DNA from: Tropicimonas sp. IMCC6043
Lineage (GTDB): Bacteria; Pseudomonadota; Alphaproteobacteria; Rhodobacterales; Rhodobacteraceae
Reading direction: 5' to 3'
NCBI RefSeq assembly: GCF_004146235.1
Contig: NZ_SELO01000014.1
Location: forward strand, 44,498 to 108,497
Length of the DNA stretch: 64,000 bases
Made by a program: the position numbers and the translations under genes. Shown in pieces: positions 39,314-49,149 of the stretch. Below the pieces are notes generated by a model that saw only the letters and a program-made list of their open reading frames with translations, made no database searches and was not told the origin of the DNA. Numbering within the stretch: position 1 is the first letter of the stretch; the number at the start of each line of letters is the position of its first letter.

Positions 39314-40516
39314 TCAGACCGGAAGCCGGGAATAGTGCAGGATACCCCAGCCGCTCAGTGCCCGGTCGACCTCCGACCAGAGCGCCCCGAAACCGACCGG
39401 ATCGAGTCGCGCGCGCGCCGCAATTGCCGACAGCGGCGTGCGGCCGTCGACCGTGGCGACCAGCGGCGCCGCCTTCTTCGGGATCTGCATCCGGACCGCC
39501 TCGCTGGCCAGCGTCACGCGGACCTGTCCCTTCGCGGCAATTGCTTTCGCCAGCGCCGGACCGGCCACGCCCTTCAGATGTGGCACTATCGAGAGGTCGC
39601 GCGGGCGGGCGTTCGCCTCTCCCGCGCGGTCGGGCCAGGTCGCGTAGGCGATGTGAACCTTGATCGTTCCTCGGAGGTTTTCGGCCAGTTGCATCGTCGC
39701 AACCGGCCCAAGATCCGGCGCGAGCCCGTCCGGCAGATAGGGGGACGGATCGTATTGCGCCGGCGGCACCATGGCGACGCAGGCGAGGCCGGCCCGGTCC
39801 AGGGCGGCGTGCAGCTCGGTCACTGTATAGGGGCGGTCGCGTCCATGCAGCAGCAGGTCGAGAAACCCCGCGTCGCTCGCCATATGATCGACGAGATGCG
39901 GGTTGCGCTTGAACGGATGACCGTCGGGCACCCGCTCGAGGATCTGCCGGGCCGCCGCGATGGCGTCCTTCGGGGACAGGCCGTCGGTGACGGCGTTCAA
40001 CGCGTCCTGCAGCGGATAGACGCCGGCACGGCCATGCGGGGCATAGACCATCAGCCCGATCCCGCCGCCCGGCGCGAGCGACGCGGCGAGCGCGTCGAAG
40101 CCGGCCTGTGGATCGGGCAGGTGGTGCAGCACGCCGCAGCAGTCGATATAGTCGAATGTCCCGTGATGATTCGCGTTCAGCAAGCTATCGGTGTGAAACC
40201 GGATGCCCTTCAGGCCCCGCGCGGCGACCCGCGCCTCGGCGACCTCGCGCGCCTTGGCGGAGAGGTCGAGATAGGTGATCTCGTGCGGGACGCCCGCCCG
40301 GGTCAGGATTTGCGCCAGCTGCACGAGCCCGTCGCCGGTTCCGCCGCCGGCAACGAGAATGGAGGTCCCTGCCGCCCAGTCCCGCTTGCCGCCAAAGAGG
40401 TGGTGGTCGAGCTCGACCGGGAAAGAGGGGGAGCCGACGATCAGCCGGCGCGTCTCTTCGGCCGGGTCGCGGTCGGGATAGGGATAGTCCTCGTATTGGC
40501 GCTGCACCTTGTCCAT
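39314..40516 (-). CDS. Class I SAM-dependent methyltransferase
   Basis: The 400-residue product starts MDKVQRQYEDYPYPDRDP, a conserved opening of a methyltransferase group whose substrate is unknown. A Rossmann SAM site follows in SILVAGGGTGDGLVQLA, with the later motifs YLDLS, DYIDCCGVLHHLPDP and GGGIGLMVYAPHGR. A C-terminal region of about 130 residues lacks known motifs. A nearby TTG 36 nt upstream is a less likely start. The frame upstream of its start overlaps another, differently framed, open stretch (see 40517-41051). Confidence 0.85.
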   Translation of the reverse strand: MDKVQRQYEDYPYPDRDPAEETRRLIVGSPSFPVELDHHLFGGKRDWAAGTSILVAGGGTGDGLVQLAQILTRAGVPHEITYLDLSAKAREVAEARVAARGLKGIRFHTDSLLNANHHGTFDYIDCCGVLHHLPDPQAGFDALAASLAPGGGIGLMVYAPHGRAGVYPLQDALNAVTDGLSPKDAIAAARQILERVPDGHPFKRNPHLVDHMASDAGFLDLLLHGRDRPYTVTELHAALDRAGLACVAMVPPAQYDPSPYLPDGLAPDLGPVATMQLAENLRGTIKVHIAYATWPDRAGEANARPRDLSIVPHLKGVAGPALAKAIAAKGQVRVTLASEAVRMQIPKKAAPLVATVDGRTPLSAIAARARLDPVGFGALWSEVDRALSGWGILHYSRLPV

Positions 40517-41051
40517 GCGCGCCAGTTGCCGTTCCGGTCCGGCTGGATGCAAGGGCTTTCTGGCGCGGCGTCGGGTTGGTGGCCCGCTTGCAGAATGTCC
40601 AATCCGCGATCTCGGGATAGAACTGCCGCCGCCAGATCGGTGGGATCATGGGAAAGAAGGCCCGAAGCAGATACCCAACCGGAACGCCCGGTAATGCCAA
40701 AGGGAAAATCGATGGGTGATGCCACGGAAGTCCCTTTCGGGCGAGCATCTCGCGCTCTGCACGAAAGGCGGAGAGGACGCATGCCGGCAGCGCACGGAAG
40801 AAATTGCGGTGAAACCCCTCTTTGAAACACGCGGTAACCGTTTCGCGCGGCGTGCCGGCCAGGATCGGAAGCCAGATCCGGGTAGAGAGCCGATACCAGA
40901 CGAGTTGACCGTCGGTCGTTGCGGGATCGGCGTTGTCCTCGTTGAGTCCGGTCAGCGCGTCGAGAAGCGAGAACATCCCCCGGGAGAAGATCGGTGGAGC
41001 GAAGACGAACACGCCGCTACAGGTCGCCGCGAGACAGGCAAGCGGGACCAT
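40517..41051 (-). pseudogene. Unrecognised membrane-anchored protein frame with unresolved 3' end
   Basis: From ATG 41051 an open frame encodes about 178 protein-like residues: a hydrophobic start (MVPLACLAATCSGVFVFAPP) and then a soluble part with Trp/Phe-rich motifs such as LVWYRLSTRIWLPIL and FYPEIADWTF. It does not stop, but runs 332 bp further in a wrong frame through the methyltransferase gene to 40185, which is implausible. A frameshift, a truncation or a fusion remnant would explain this. Upstream, coding-like residues (ISRAAPFWLSLP) continue past the ATG to a TGA at the edge of the octamer array. I do not recognise the family. Confidence 0.4.
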
Positions 41052-41134
41052 CGGGAGCGAGAGCCAGAAGGGCGCGGCCCTGGAGATGTGAGCAACCTGC
41101 GGCGCGGGGACCGTTCTCGGCGCTTTCGGTGGTC

Positions 41135-41206
41135 AGGGACGCAGGGACGCAGGGACGCAGGGACGCAGGGACGCAGGGACGCAGGGACGCAGGGACGCAG
41201 GGACGC
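41135..41206. repeat. Octamer tandem repeat, nine perfect copies
   Basis: AGGGACGC is repeated nine times without a single mismatch (72 bp) between the mutY stop and the start of the unrecognised frame at 41051. The unit length is not a multiple of three. Perfect identity points to recent expansion by slippage. Confidence 0.98.
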
Positions 41207-41226
41207 TACGCCGTTCGGCAGCGGGA

Positions 41227-42294
41227 TCAACGCGCCGCCAACGCCGGTTCGGCAAGGGTCCAGACCTTTCGCATCAAGGTTGGCAGCGATGCCGGCGAAA
41301 AATCCGCATTGTCCACGAATTCGCCACGCCGCGCGGCGGCTCCCCGCGGCACCTCGGCGACCCGCAGCGCGAGGCGGAGGTGGAAATGCGTGAAGGTATG
41401 GCGGACCTCTTCGGACACTGCGCGCCAGTCGGCGGCGAGCGGCGGGGCCTCTGAGGGGTCCGTTCCCCAATCGCTCCCGGGCCAGCCGAGCATGCCGCCC
41501 AGCAGGCCCCGCGGCGGCCTCCGCTCGAGCAGGAGCGCACCGTCGTCGCGCCGGGCGACATAGGCATAGCCGTAGCGCACCGGCTTGGGCCGCTTCGCCA
41601 CTTTCGCCGGCAACTCCGCAGCGATGCCCGCCGCGCGCGCGGCGCAGGGACCGACCAGCGGGCAGATACCGCAGGCCGGAGCGCCCGGCGTGCAGATCGT
41701 CGCGCCGAGATCCATCATCGCCTGGGCGTGGTCGCCCGGTCGATTTGCCGGTGTCAGCCGCGCGGCCAGCAAGGTCAGCTCCGGCTTGGCCGCGGGCAGC
41801 GGCGTTCGCACTGCGAAGAGGCGAGAGACGACACGCTCGACATTGCCGTCGACCACCGTTTCGGGCCGGTCGAAGGCGATCGCGGCGATCGCGGCGGCGG
41901 TATAGGGACCGATGCCGGGCAAGGCCAGCAGCGCCTCGCGGCTGTCCGGGAAGCGTCCGCCGTGACCCTCCGCAACCACGCGCGCGCATTTCACGAGGTT
42001 TCGGGCACGGGCGTAATAGCCAAGCCCGGCCCATTCGGCCATCACCGCTGAATCTTCGGCCTCAGCAAGCGCCGCGACATCCGGCCAAAGAGCGGTGAAG
42101 CGGAGAAACTTGTCCCGCACCGCAGCAACCGTGGTCTGTTGCAGCATGACCTCTGACAGCCAGACCCGATAGGGGTCCGGCCGCTCCCCGGCACGGCGCG
42201 CAGACGGACCGACACGCCAGGGCATGGCGCGGGCATGGCGGTCATACCAGTCAAGGAGCGCCGCGCCGGCGGCGGCGATGTCGCTGTCACGCAA
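41227..42294 (-). CDS. mutY: A/G-specific adenine DNA glycosylase MutY
   Basis: MutY removes adenine mispaired with 8-oxoguanine. The 355-residue product has the helix-hairpin-helix ALPGIGPYTAAAIAAIAF with the catalytic Asp in VVDGNVERV, and the 4Fe-4S cluster with C-X6-C-X2-C-X5-C spacing (ICTPGAPACGICPLVGPC). A C-terminal NUDIX-like recognition domain ends the protein. The start is a TTG 9 nt after GAGGGG; no in-frame ATG exists before residue 24. It is divergent from the DciA-like gene, and its 3' end abuts the octamer array. Confidence 0.95.
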   Translation of the reverse strand: MRDSDIAAAGAALLDWYDRHARAMPWRVGPSARRAGERPDPYRVWLSEVMLQQTTVAAVRDKFLRFTALWPDVAALAEAEDSAVMAEWAGLGYYARARNLVKCARVVAEGHGGRFPDSREALLALPGIGPYTAAAIAAIAFDRPETVVDGNVERVVSRLFAVRTPLPAAKPELTLLAARLTPANRPGDHAQAMMDLGATICTPGAPACGICPLVGPCAARAAGIAAELPAKVAKRPKPVRYGYAYVARRDDGALLLERRPPRGLLGGMLGWPGSDWGTDPSEAPPLAADWRAVSEEVRHTFTHFHLRLALRVAEVPRGAAARRGEFVDNADFSPASLPTLMRKVWTLAEPALAAR

Positions 42295-42376
42295 TCTTTA
42301 TGTCCCCTCGATGCGAAGCTCTGGCCCCCGTCGCCGAGTGGGGTAGAATAGCGCCGAACAGAGGGAAAGCCAGAGC

Positions 42377-42919
42377 GTGACGACATCGAAGGACAGTGAG
42401 ACGCCCCGGCGCAAGCGCGGGTTCGAACGGACCTCGCGCATTCTCGCGCAGCGCATCCGCAAGGCGTCGGAAACCCGCGGATTCTCGGAGTCCCGGGTGC
42501 TGACCCATTGGGCCGAGATCGTTGGCGAGGCAGTCGCCGCCGTCGCCCGGCCTGTCTCTGTCAGCTACTCCAAGGGCGGCTTCGGTGCGACGCTGACATT
42601 GCTGACCACCGGGGCGCAGGGGCCGATGCTGCAGATGCAGGAGCCGAAACTGCGCGAGAAGATCAACGCCGTCTACGGTTACAACGCCATCTCCCGCATC
42701 CGTTTCACCCAGACCGCACCGACCGGGTTCGCCGAAGGCCAGGCGGCTTTCGCCCCGGCGGCTGTTACGACCCGGCCCGCACTTGAACCCGCCACCCGCC
42801 GTGGCGCGGCGAACCTCGCCGAGGGCGTGAACGACGACGCATTGCGCCGCGCGCTCGAGGCGCTCGGAGCAGAAATCCTCAACAGATCGAAAAAGACCGA
42901 ACCGGAGACCCCCCTATGA
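42377..42919 (+). CDS. DUF721/DciA-like protein
   Basis: The 180-residue product has the DUF721 domain at residues 10-120 (SRILAQRIRKASETRGFSESRVLTHWAEIVG, then LTLLTTGAQGPMLQMQEPKL and INAVYGYNAISRIRF). DciA proteins of this family assist loading of the replicative helicase in bacteria lacking DnaC/DnaI, which fits an alphaproteobacterium. The C-terminal 60 residues look disordered and Ala-rich. The start is a GTG; the stop overlaps the dsbA-like gene (ATGA). Confidence 0.85.
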   Translation: MTTSKDSETPRRKRGFERTSRILAQRIRKASETRGFSESRVLTHWAEIVGEAVAAVARPVSVSYSKGGFGATLTLLTTGAQGPMLQMQEPKLREKINAVYGYNAISRIRFTQTAPTGFAEGQAAFAPAAVTTRPALEPATRRGAANLAEGVNDDALRRALEALGAEILNRSKKTEPETPL

Positions 42920-43569
42920 AGCGTTATCTGACCGCGGCGGCCTTTGCCGCCATCGCCGCCGCCGGAACCGGCTACTGGATGAGCCAGCAAGCCAGCGGGC
43001 CGGTGTCGATGCCGACTCTGGTCGGCGCAGCCGAGGCATCCGAGAGCCAGACCATCACCGAGATGACGCTCGGGGATCCGGACGCGAAGGTGCATGTGAT
43101 CGAATATGCCTCCTTCACCTGCCCGCATTGCGCGAATTTCGAACAGTCGGTGTTGCCTGAAATCCGGCGGAACTACATCGACGAAGGCAAGATCCGCTTC
43201 ACCTTCCGGGACGTCTATTTCGACCGCTACGGGCTATGGGCCTCGATGGTCGCCCGCTGCGATCCGATGCGGTATTTCGGCGTGCAGAACCTGCTCTTCG
43301 AGGACATTTCGGGCTGGGCTGGCGGCGAGCCGGCGCAGGTCGCCGACAACCTGCGTAAGATCGGCCGCAAGGCGGGGCTGACCGACGACCAGGTCAACGC
43401 CTGCCTGCAGGATGCCGACAAGGCGCAGGAACTCGTGGCATGGTGGGAAGCCAATTCGGAGGAACACGGCATCAATTCGACGCCGAGCTTCATCATCGAC
43501 GGCGAGAAATATTCCAACATGCCCTACGAGGATTTCGCCAAGATCCTCGACGAGAAACTGGCGGAATAA
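42916..43569 (+). CDS. DsbA-family thiol:disulfide oxidoreductase
   Basis: This is a periplasmic thioredoxin-fold protein. The 217-residue product has an N-terminal signal or anchor (MKRYLTAAAFAAIAAAGTGYW) and a DsbA-like fold with active site SFTCPHC (Cys69, Cys72). The helical insert and cis-proline region (NSTPSFIIDG) identify the DsbA/DsbG/BdbD group. There are two further cysteines (RCDP, ACLQ). It is translationally coupled to the DciA-like gene. Confidence 0.92.
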   Translation: MKRYLTAAAFAAIAAAGTGYWMSQQASGPVSMPTLVGAAEASESQTITEMTLGDPDAKVHVIEYASFTCPHCANFEQSVLPEIRRNYIDEGKIRFTFRDVYFDRYGLWASMVARCDPMRYFGVQNLLFEDISGWAGGEPAQVADNLRKIGRKAGLTDDQVNACLQDADKAQELVAWWEANSEEHGINSTPSFIIDGEKYSNMPYEDFAKILDEKLAE

Positions 43570-43624
43570 CGAAGCCGCATTGCCTGGTACCGGGCCCCGT
43601 GTCCGCGCGGGGTCCGGTGCGGTG

Positions 43625-44854
43625 TCATATCCGCCGCAGGAGGACGATGCGGTTGCTGTTCGTTCCCTTGGACCCGTTCGCGACGCCCCAGCAATTCGCG
43701 GTCTTGGTGAAGTCCTGATCGTTCACCATCACGCCCAGGCGCTCGAAAGGCAGCCCTTCCGCAGCGCGCCAGACGAGCCTTTCGAGCAGCACCCGACCAC
43801 TGCGCACCTCGCCAACCTCGAAGGCGACGTGGCCGCCGGATCGCAGGATCCGGGCCTGTTCCCCGAGCACCGACGCCACCATGTCCGTCCAGGCCTCCTC
43901 CGTCCGGTGCATGTCGATCGCCACCCTGTCCGGGTCGATCCCGGCGAACCAGCATCGAAGCCAGTTGTCGGCGGCATAGTGCACGATGTCGAGAAAGGGC
44001 GGCGAGGTCACCACGAGGTCGACCGAGCCGTCCGCAATCTGCGGCGTTCGCGAAGCGTGTCCGGTCAGCAACCGGCTCCCGACCGCAGCGGCGGCGCTGC
44101 CGTCGCGCAGGAGGGAGCGGGTCTTCCGGGCGATGATCCGGGCCACGTCGCGTTTTGGCGGCGACTGGCGCAGCCGCTCGTTGATCCGGAGTTGTGAACG
44201 GATCGAGACGGCCTGGTTCGGTGGCATCGAGCGCCCCGAGAAGAACCCCGACGAATGGCCTGAGAGCCGACCGAGCGCGACCATCCGGATCCAGTCCGCC
44301 ACCGGGTCGACCTCGGTGGACCCGAGCGGCGCCCGTGCCGCGAGCCAGGCCCGCAACGCCTCGAGCCTGCGAAGTGTCGTCGGATGGTAGAATGCCAGAA
44401 GATCCGTGCGTCCGATCCTGCCGCCAGACCAGTCGATGGTCTCGAGCGCCGCCATGACATCCCCGAGGGACACCGACGCAAGACGCGGACGCGTGAGGAG
44501 GACCGAGAGCGGGTTGATATCGTTCCCTAAGGCGCGCCGCCCCATCAGCGCCGCCTGAACCGGGGTCGTGCCGCGCCCCATGAAAGGGTCATGGACCGTA
44601 TCGCCCGCACGCGTCAGCCGCGCGATGAAGAACTCGGGCAGCTGCGCCTTGAAGCAGGCGCGGTAGGAGATCTCGTGGATCGCGTGCGATTTTCGCTGAG
44701 CCGACGTCCAGAACTCGTTGACGAAATAGCGGATACCGTCGACGTCTTCGACATCGGTCGCCCGCCCGAACCCCGCGAAATCCCGGATCTCCGCGACGAG
44801 GTCGGCCGTCGCAACCGGATGGCCGGAGGACTCGAGGGAAGAAGCCCGGTTCAT
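43625..44854 (-). CDS. Orphan DNA methyltransferase (N4/N6-type, SPPF motif)
   Basis: The 409-residue product is a predicted sequence-specific DNA methylase. SAM-binding motif I is DPFMGRGTTPVQAALMGRRALGNDINP (positions 89-115, shown in parts) and comes before the catalytic motif TSPPF at about 282-286, the opposite order to CcrM. SPP-type motifs are typical of N4-cytosine enzymes. About 165 residues between them probably carry target recognition. No restriction, specificity or helicase gene adjoins it. Start ATG 44854 or 44887 are both possible. It is convergent with the dsbA-like gene. Confidence 0.85.
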   Translation of the reverse strand: MNRASSLESSGHPVATADLVAEIRDFAGFGRATDVEDVDGIRYFVNEFWTSAQRKSHAIHEISYRACFKAQLPEFFIARLTRAGDTVHDPFMGRGTTPVQAALMGRRALGNDINPLSVLLTRPRLASVSLGDVMAALETIDWSGGRIGRTDLLAFYHPTTLRRLEALRAWLAARAPLGSTEVDPVADWIRMVALGRLSGHSSGFFSGRSMPPNQAVSIRSQLRINERLRQSPPKRDVARIIARKTRSLLRDGSAAAAVGSRLLTGHASRTPQIADGSVDLVVTSPPFLDIVHYAADNWLRCWFAGIDPDRVAIDMHRTEEAWTDMVASVLGEQARILRSGGHVAFEVGEVRSGRVLLERLVWRAAEGLPFERLGVMVNDQDFTKTANCWGVANGSKGTNSNRIVLLRRI

Positions 44855-45019
44855 GCGATGTCTGGCGGTTCCTGGAGCTGCCGTCATGCCCTCCCGATAG
44901 CGCGCCGGAACCTGTTCCGGCAAGCCGTCTCGCCGCCGCCGGTCACGGACCGCCGGTCCCGTGCGGGTCCGTCCGCCTTCGCACTGGCGCCCGGTATCGA
45001 CGGCGGCTAGGCTCCGGCC

Positions 45020-45967
45020 ATGCTTCGCTACGCCGCCACGCGCCTGATCTCGCTCACCTTGTCGCTCGTCGCGGCGAGCCTGGTGATCTTCGCCGTGGTC
45101 GAGGTGATCCCCGGCGACCCGGCCGCCTACATGCTGGGGCTGAACGCCGCGCCCGAGGCGGTCGCGGCGCTGCGCGAGGATCTCGGCCTCTCCGGCGGGC
45201 TGGTCGAACGCTACCTGACTTGGGCGGGGGGCATGCTCACCGGCGATTTCGGCACCTCCTATACCTATCGCGTCCCGGTGGCCGACCTCGTCGCCGCGCG
45301 GCTCTGGATCTCGCTGCCGCTTGCGCTCTACGCGCTCGCCCTCTCGACGCTGCTCGCGCTGCCCGTCGGCATGCTCGCGGCCGCCCGCCGCGGCCGCGTC
45401 ACCGACTACGGCATCATGGGCTTCACCCAGCTCGGCATCGCCGTGCCGAATTTCTGGTTCGCCATGTTGCTCGTCGTTCTGCTCGCGATCACATACCCTA
45501 TCTTCCCCGCCGGCGGCTTCCCCGGCTGGGATGCCGGAATCCTGCCAGCGCTTCGCGCGCTCACCCTGCCGGCGGTCGCCCTCGCGCTGCCGCAGGCCTC
45601 GATCCTCGCCCGTGTCATGCGCTCGGCGCTGATCGAAACGCTCAGCCAGGACTATATCCGCACCGCCCGCGCCAAGGGCCTCACCGAGGGCCAGGCGATC
45701 CGCAACCACGGCATGCGCAACGCGCTCATTCCGGTGCTCACCATCATCGGCCTGCAATTCTCCTTCCTGCTCGCCGGCGCGATTATCATCGAAAAGGTCT
45801 TCTTCCTGCCCGGGCTCGGCCTGCTGATCTTCCAGGGCATCACCCAGCGCGACCTCGTGGTGGTCGAATCGGTGGTCATGCTGCTGGTCTTCGCCGTCAT
45901 CCTCGTCACCTTCCTCGTGGATCTCGCCTACGCGCTGGTCGACCCCCGTCTGAGGCATGCGCGATGA
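45020..45967 (+). CDS. dppB: Peptide/nickel-type ABC transporter permease (DppB family)
   Basis: This is an inner-membrane subunit of a dipeptide/oligopeptide or nickel importer. The 315-residue product has six hydrophobic segments, beginning TRLISLTLSLVAASLVIFAVVEVIPGDPA, and carries the EAA loop region DYIRTARAKGLTEGQAIRNHGMRNALIPV that docks to the ATPase. Its stop overlaps the next gene (ATGA). It is the first gene of the operon, divergent from the orphan methylase. Confidence 0.92.
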   Translation: MLRYAATRLISLTLSLVAASLVIFAVVEVIPGDPAAYMLGLNAAPEAVAALREDLGLSGGLVERYLTWAGGMLTGDFGTSYTYRVPVADLVAARLWISLPLALYALALSTLLALPVGMLAAARRGRVTDYGIMGFTQLGIAVPNFWFAMLLVVLLAITYPIFPAGGFPGWDAGILPALRALTLPAVALALPQASILARVMRSALIETLSQDYIRTARAKGLTEGQAIRNHGMRNALIPVLTIIGLQFSFLLAGAIIIEKVFFLPGLGLLIFQGITQRDLVVVESVVMLLVFAVILVTFLVDLAYALVDPRLRHAR

Positions 45968-46781
45968 GGCTTCCGGTCCAGCTGCTTCTCGGCGCCCTAC
46001 TCTTCGGCCTCTTCCTCGCGGCGGCCCTGCTCTCGCTGGTCTGGACACCACATGCGGTGACCCAGCTCGACATCGCCGCGAAACTCGCCCTGCCCGGCCA
46101 CGGCCACCCGCTCGGCACGGATCACCTCGGGCGCGACATGGTCTCGATGCTGATGGCCGGCGCGCGCACCTCGATCGCCGTGGCGCTTCTCGCCGTTGGC
46201 ATCGGCATCGCGCTCGGCGTGCCGCTGGGGCTCACCGCCGCCGCCCGCCGCGGATCGCTTCTCGACGAGATCATCATGCGCGGCAACGACCTGATCTTTG
46301 CCTTCCCCTCGCTCGTGATCGCCATCCTCATCACCGCCGTCTTCGGCCCCTCGGCGGTCAACGCCATCCTCGCCATCGGCATTTTCAACGTGCCCGTCTT
46401 CGCCCGTGTCGCCCGCGGCGCGGCGCTCACCATCTGGCCGCGCGAGTTCATTCTCGCGGCCCGCGTCGCCGGCAAGGGACGCGCGCGGATCTCGGCCGAG
46501 CACATCCTGCCCAACATCGCCAGCCTCCTCGTCGTGCAGGGCACAATCCAGTTCTCCATGGGCATCCTCGCCGAAGCGGGCCTCTCCTATGTCGGCCTCG
46601 GCGCGCAGCCGCCGACCCCCTCGTGGGGCCGCATGCTCGCCGACGCCCAGACCTTTATCTACGCCAACCCGCGCCTCGCGGTCCTTCCCGGCCTCGCCAT
46701 CGTGCTGACCGTGCTCGGGCTCAACCTGATGGGCGACGGGCTCCGCGACTTTCTCGACCCGCGGCTTCGGAGGGCCGTCCG

Positions 46782-46785
<4 letters not shown>
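45964..46785 (+). CDS. dppC: Peptide/nickel-type ABC transporter permease (DppC family)
   Basis: This is the second permease of the importer. The 273-residue product has LGTDHLGRDMVSMLMAGARTSI, the DppC hallmark after the first helix, and an EAA loop REFILAARVAGKGRARISAEHILPNI. GILAEAGLSYVGLGAQPPTPSWGRML near the end is diagnostic of the family. It overlaps both neighbours by 4 bp, so the three genes are tightly coupled. Confidence 0.93.
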
Positions 46786-48344
<1,559 letters not shown>

Positions 48345-48416
48345 ACGCGGCGCGGAAGCTATTCAGCCGCTCGGTTCTGTGCTTTTCTCAAGGTCCTGAC
48401 TCCCAAGGGAAACCCG

Positions 48417-49115
48417 ATGGAACTGACGATCGACTCCGCATTCTCGACCGGTGGGCTTGTCGGGCACTTCTCTTATCTGCTGCTCGTCGTCTCGATGCTG
48501 ATGCGGAAGATGATCTACCTGCGCTTGCTGGTGATCGCCTCGTCGCTGGTGGCCATCGCCTATGTCCTGATCTGGCTGAAGGACCCGGTCGGCATCTTCT
48601 GGGAAAGCCTGCTGGTCACCGTCAATATCGGTCAACTGGCGGTGATCTGGTATCATTCCGTCGTCGGGCAGTTCACGGAAGAGGAACGCCTGCTCACCGA
48701 AGTGCAACTTGGAATCGCCGAGCCGGCGCTCCGGCGGCGACTGCTCTCCTGTGGCGTCTGGTGCGACGAGCCGGTCGGAACCGAGCTGACCCGGGAGGGA
48801 ACCACTCCGTCGCATCTGGTCTATCTCGCTGCTGGACAAGCGCAGATCTTCCGGGATGGCCACAGCGTGGCCAAATGCGGCGCGGGCAATTTCGTCGGAG
48901 AGATGTCACTGTTCCAGCGCGACCACCAGGCCAACGCGAGCGCCGTCGTCTCCGCGCCGGCCCGCTGCTGGAAGATCTCGCACGAGCGCATTCGGCACCT
49001 GCGCGACACGCATCCCGAGCTGGCGCGCGCCATCGACGTCGGGCTGGCGCGGGACATGCGCCGCAAGATCGAGACGGGAAATGCCTCCCGCGTCACGGAG
49101 ACCGCGGGAGGCTAA
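48417..49115 (+). CDS. Popeye-like membrane protein with cyclic-nucleotide-binding domain
   Basis: The 232-residue product begins with three hydrophobic segments (about 16-30, 33-56, 60-80: LVGHFSYLLLVVSMLM, LRLLVIASSLVAIAYVLIWL, FWESLLVTVNIGQLAVI). A cytoplasmic cNMP-binding fold follows (about 105-215, with GTTPSHLVYLAAGQAQIF and GNFVGEMSLF). The W-N/S-x-VN pattern of the last helix and this topology match Popeye-domain (POPDC) proteins. The phosphate-binding cassette lacks the usual RAA arginine (ANASAVV here), so nucleotide binding may be altered. AAGGGA precedes the ATG. Function in bacteria is unknown. Confidence 0.75.
   Translation: MELTIDSAFSTGGLVGHFSYLLLVVSMLMRKMIYLRLLVIASSLVAIAYVLIWLKDPVGIFWESLLVTVNIGQLAVIWYHSVVGQFTEEERLLTEVQLGIAEPALRRRLLSCGVWCDEPVGTELTREGTTPSHLVYLAAGQAQIFRDGHSVAKCGAGNFVGEMSLFQRDHQANASAVVSAPARCWKISHERIRHLRDTHPELARAIDVGLARDMRRKIETGNASRVTETAGG
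49083..49112. terminator. Hairpin at the 3' end of the Popeye-like gene, between convergent genes
   Basis: A perfect 10-bp stem (GCCTCCCGCG/CGCGGGAGGC, 10-nt loop) spans the last codons of the gene and ends 1 base before the stop TAA. Short T-rich stretches flank it on both sides, so it may act as a weak bidirectional terminator. Confidence 0.4.
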
Positions 49116-49149
49116 TTGTGCCCGGCCGGACCGTCCCCGGCCCTTGGGC

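Noticed and set aside
41135..41206. The octamer array as a CRISPR
   Set aside because: Units are 8 bp and directly adjacent with no spacers, and no cas gene is nearby; it is a simple tandem repeat.
43625..46051. A much longer version of the DNA methylase with an extra 400 N-terminal residues
   Set aside because: The extra part is antisense to the ABC permease genes and is low-complexity; the methylase has sensible starts at 44854 or 44887.
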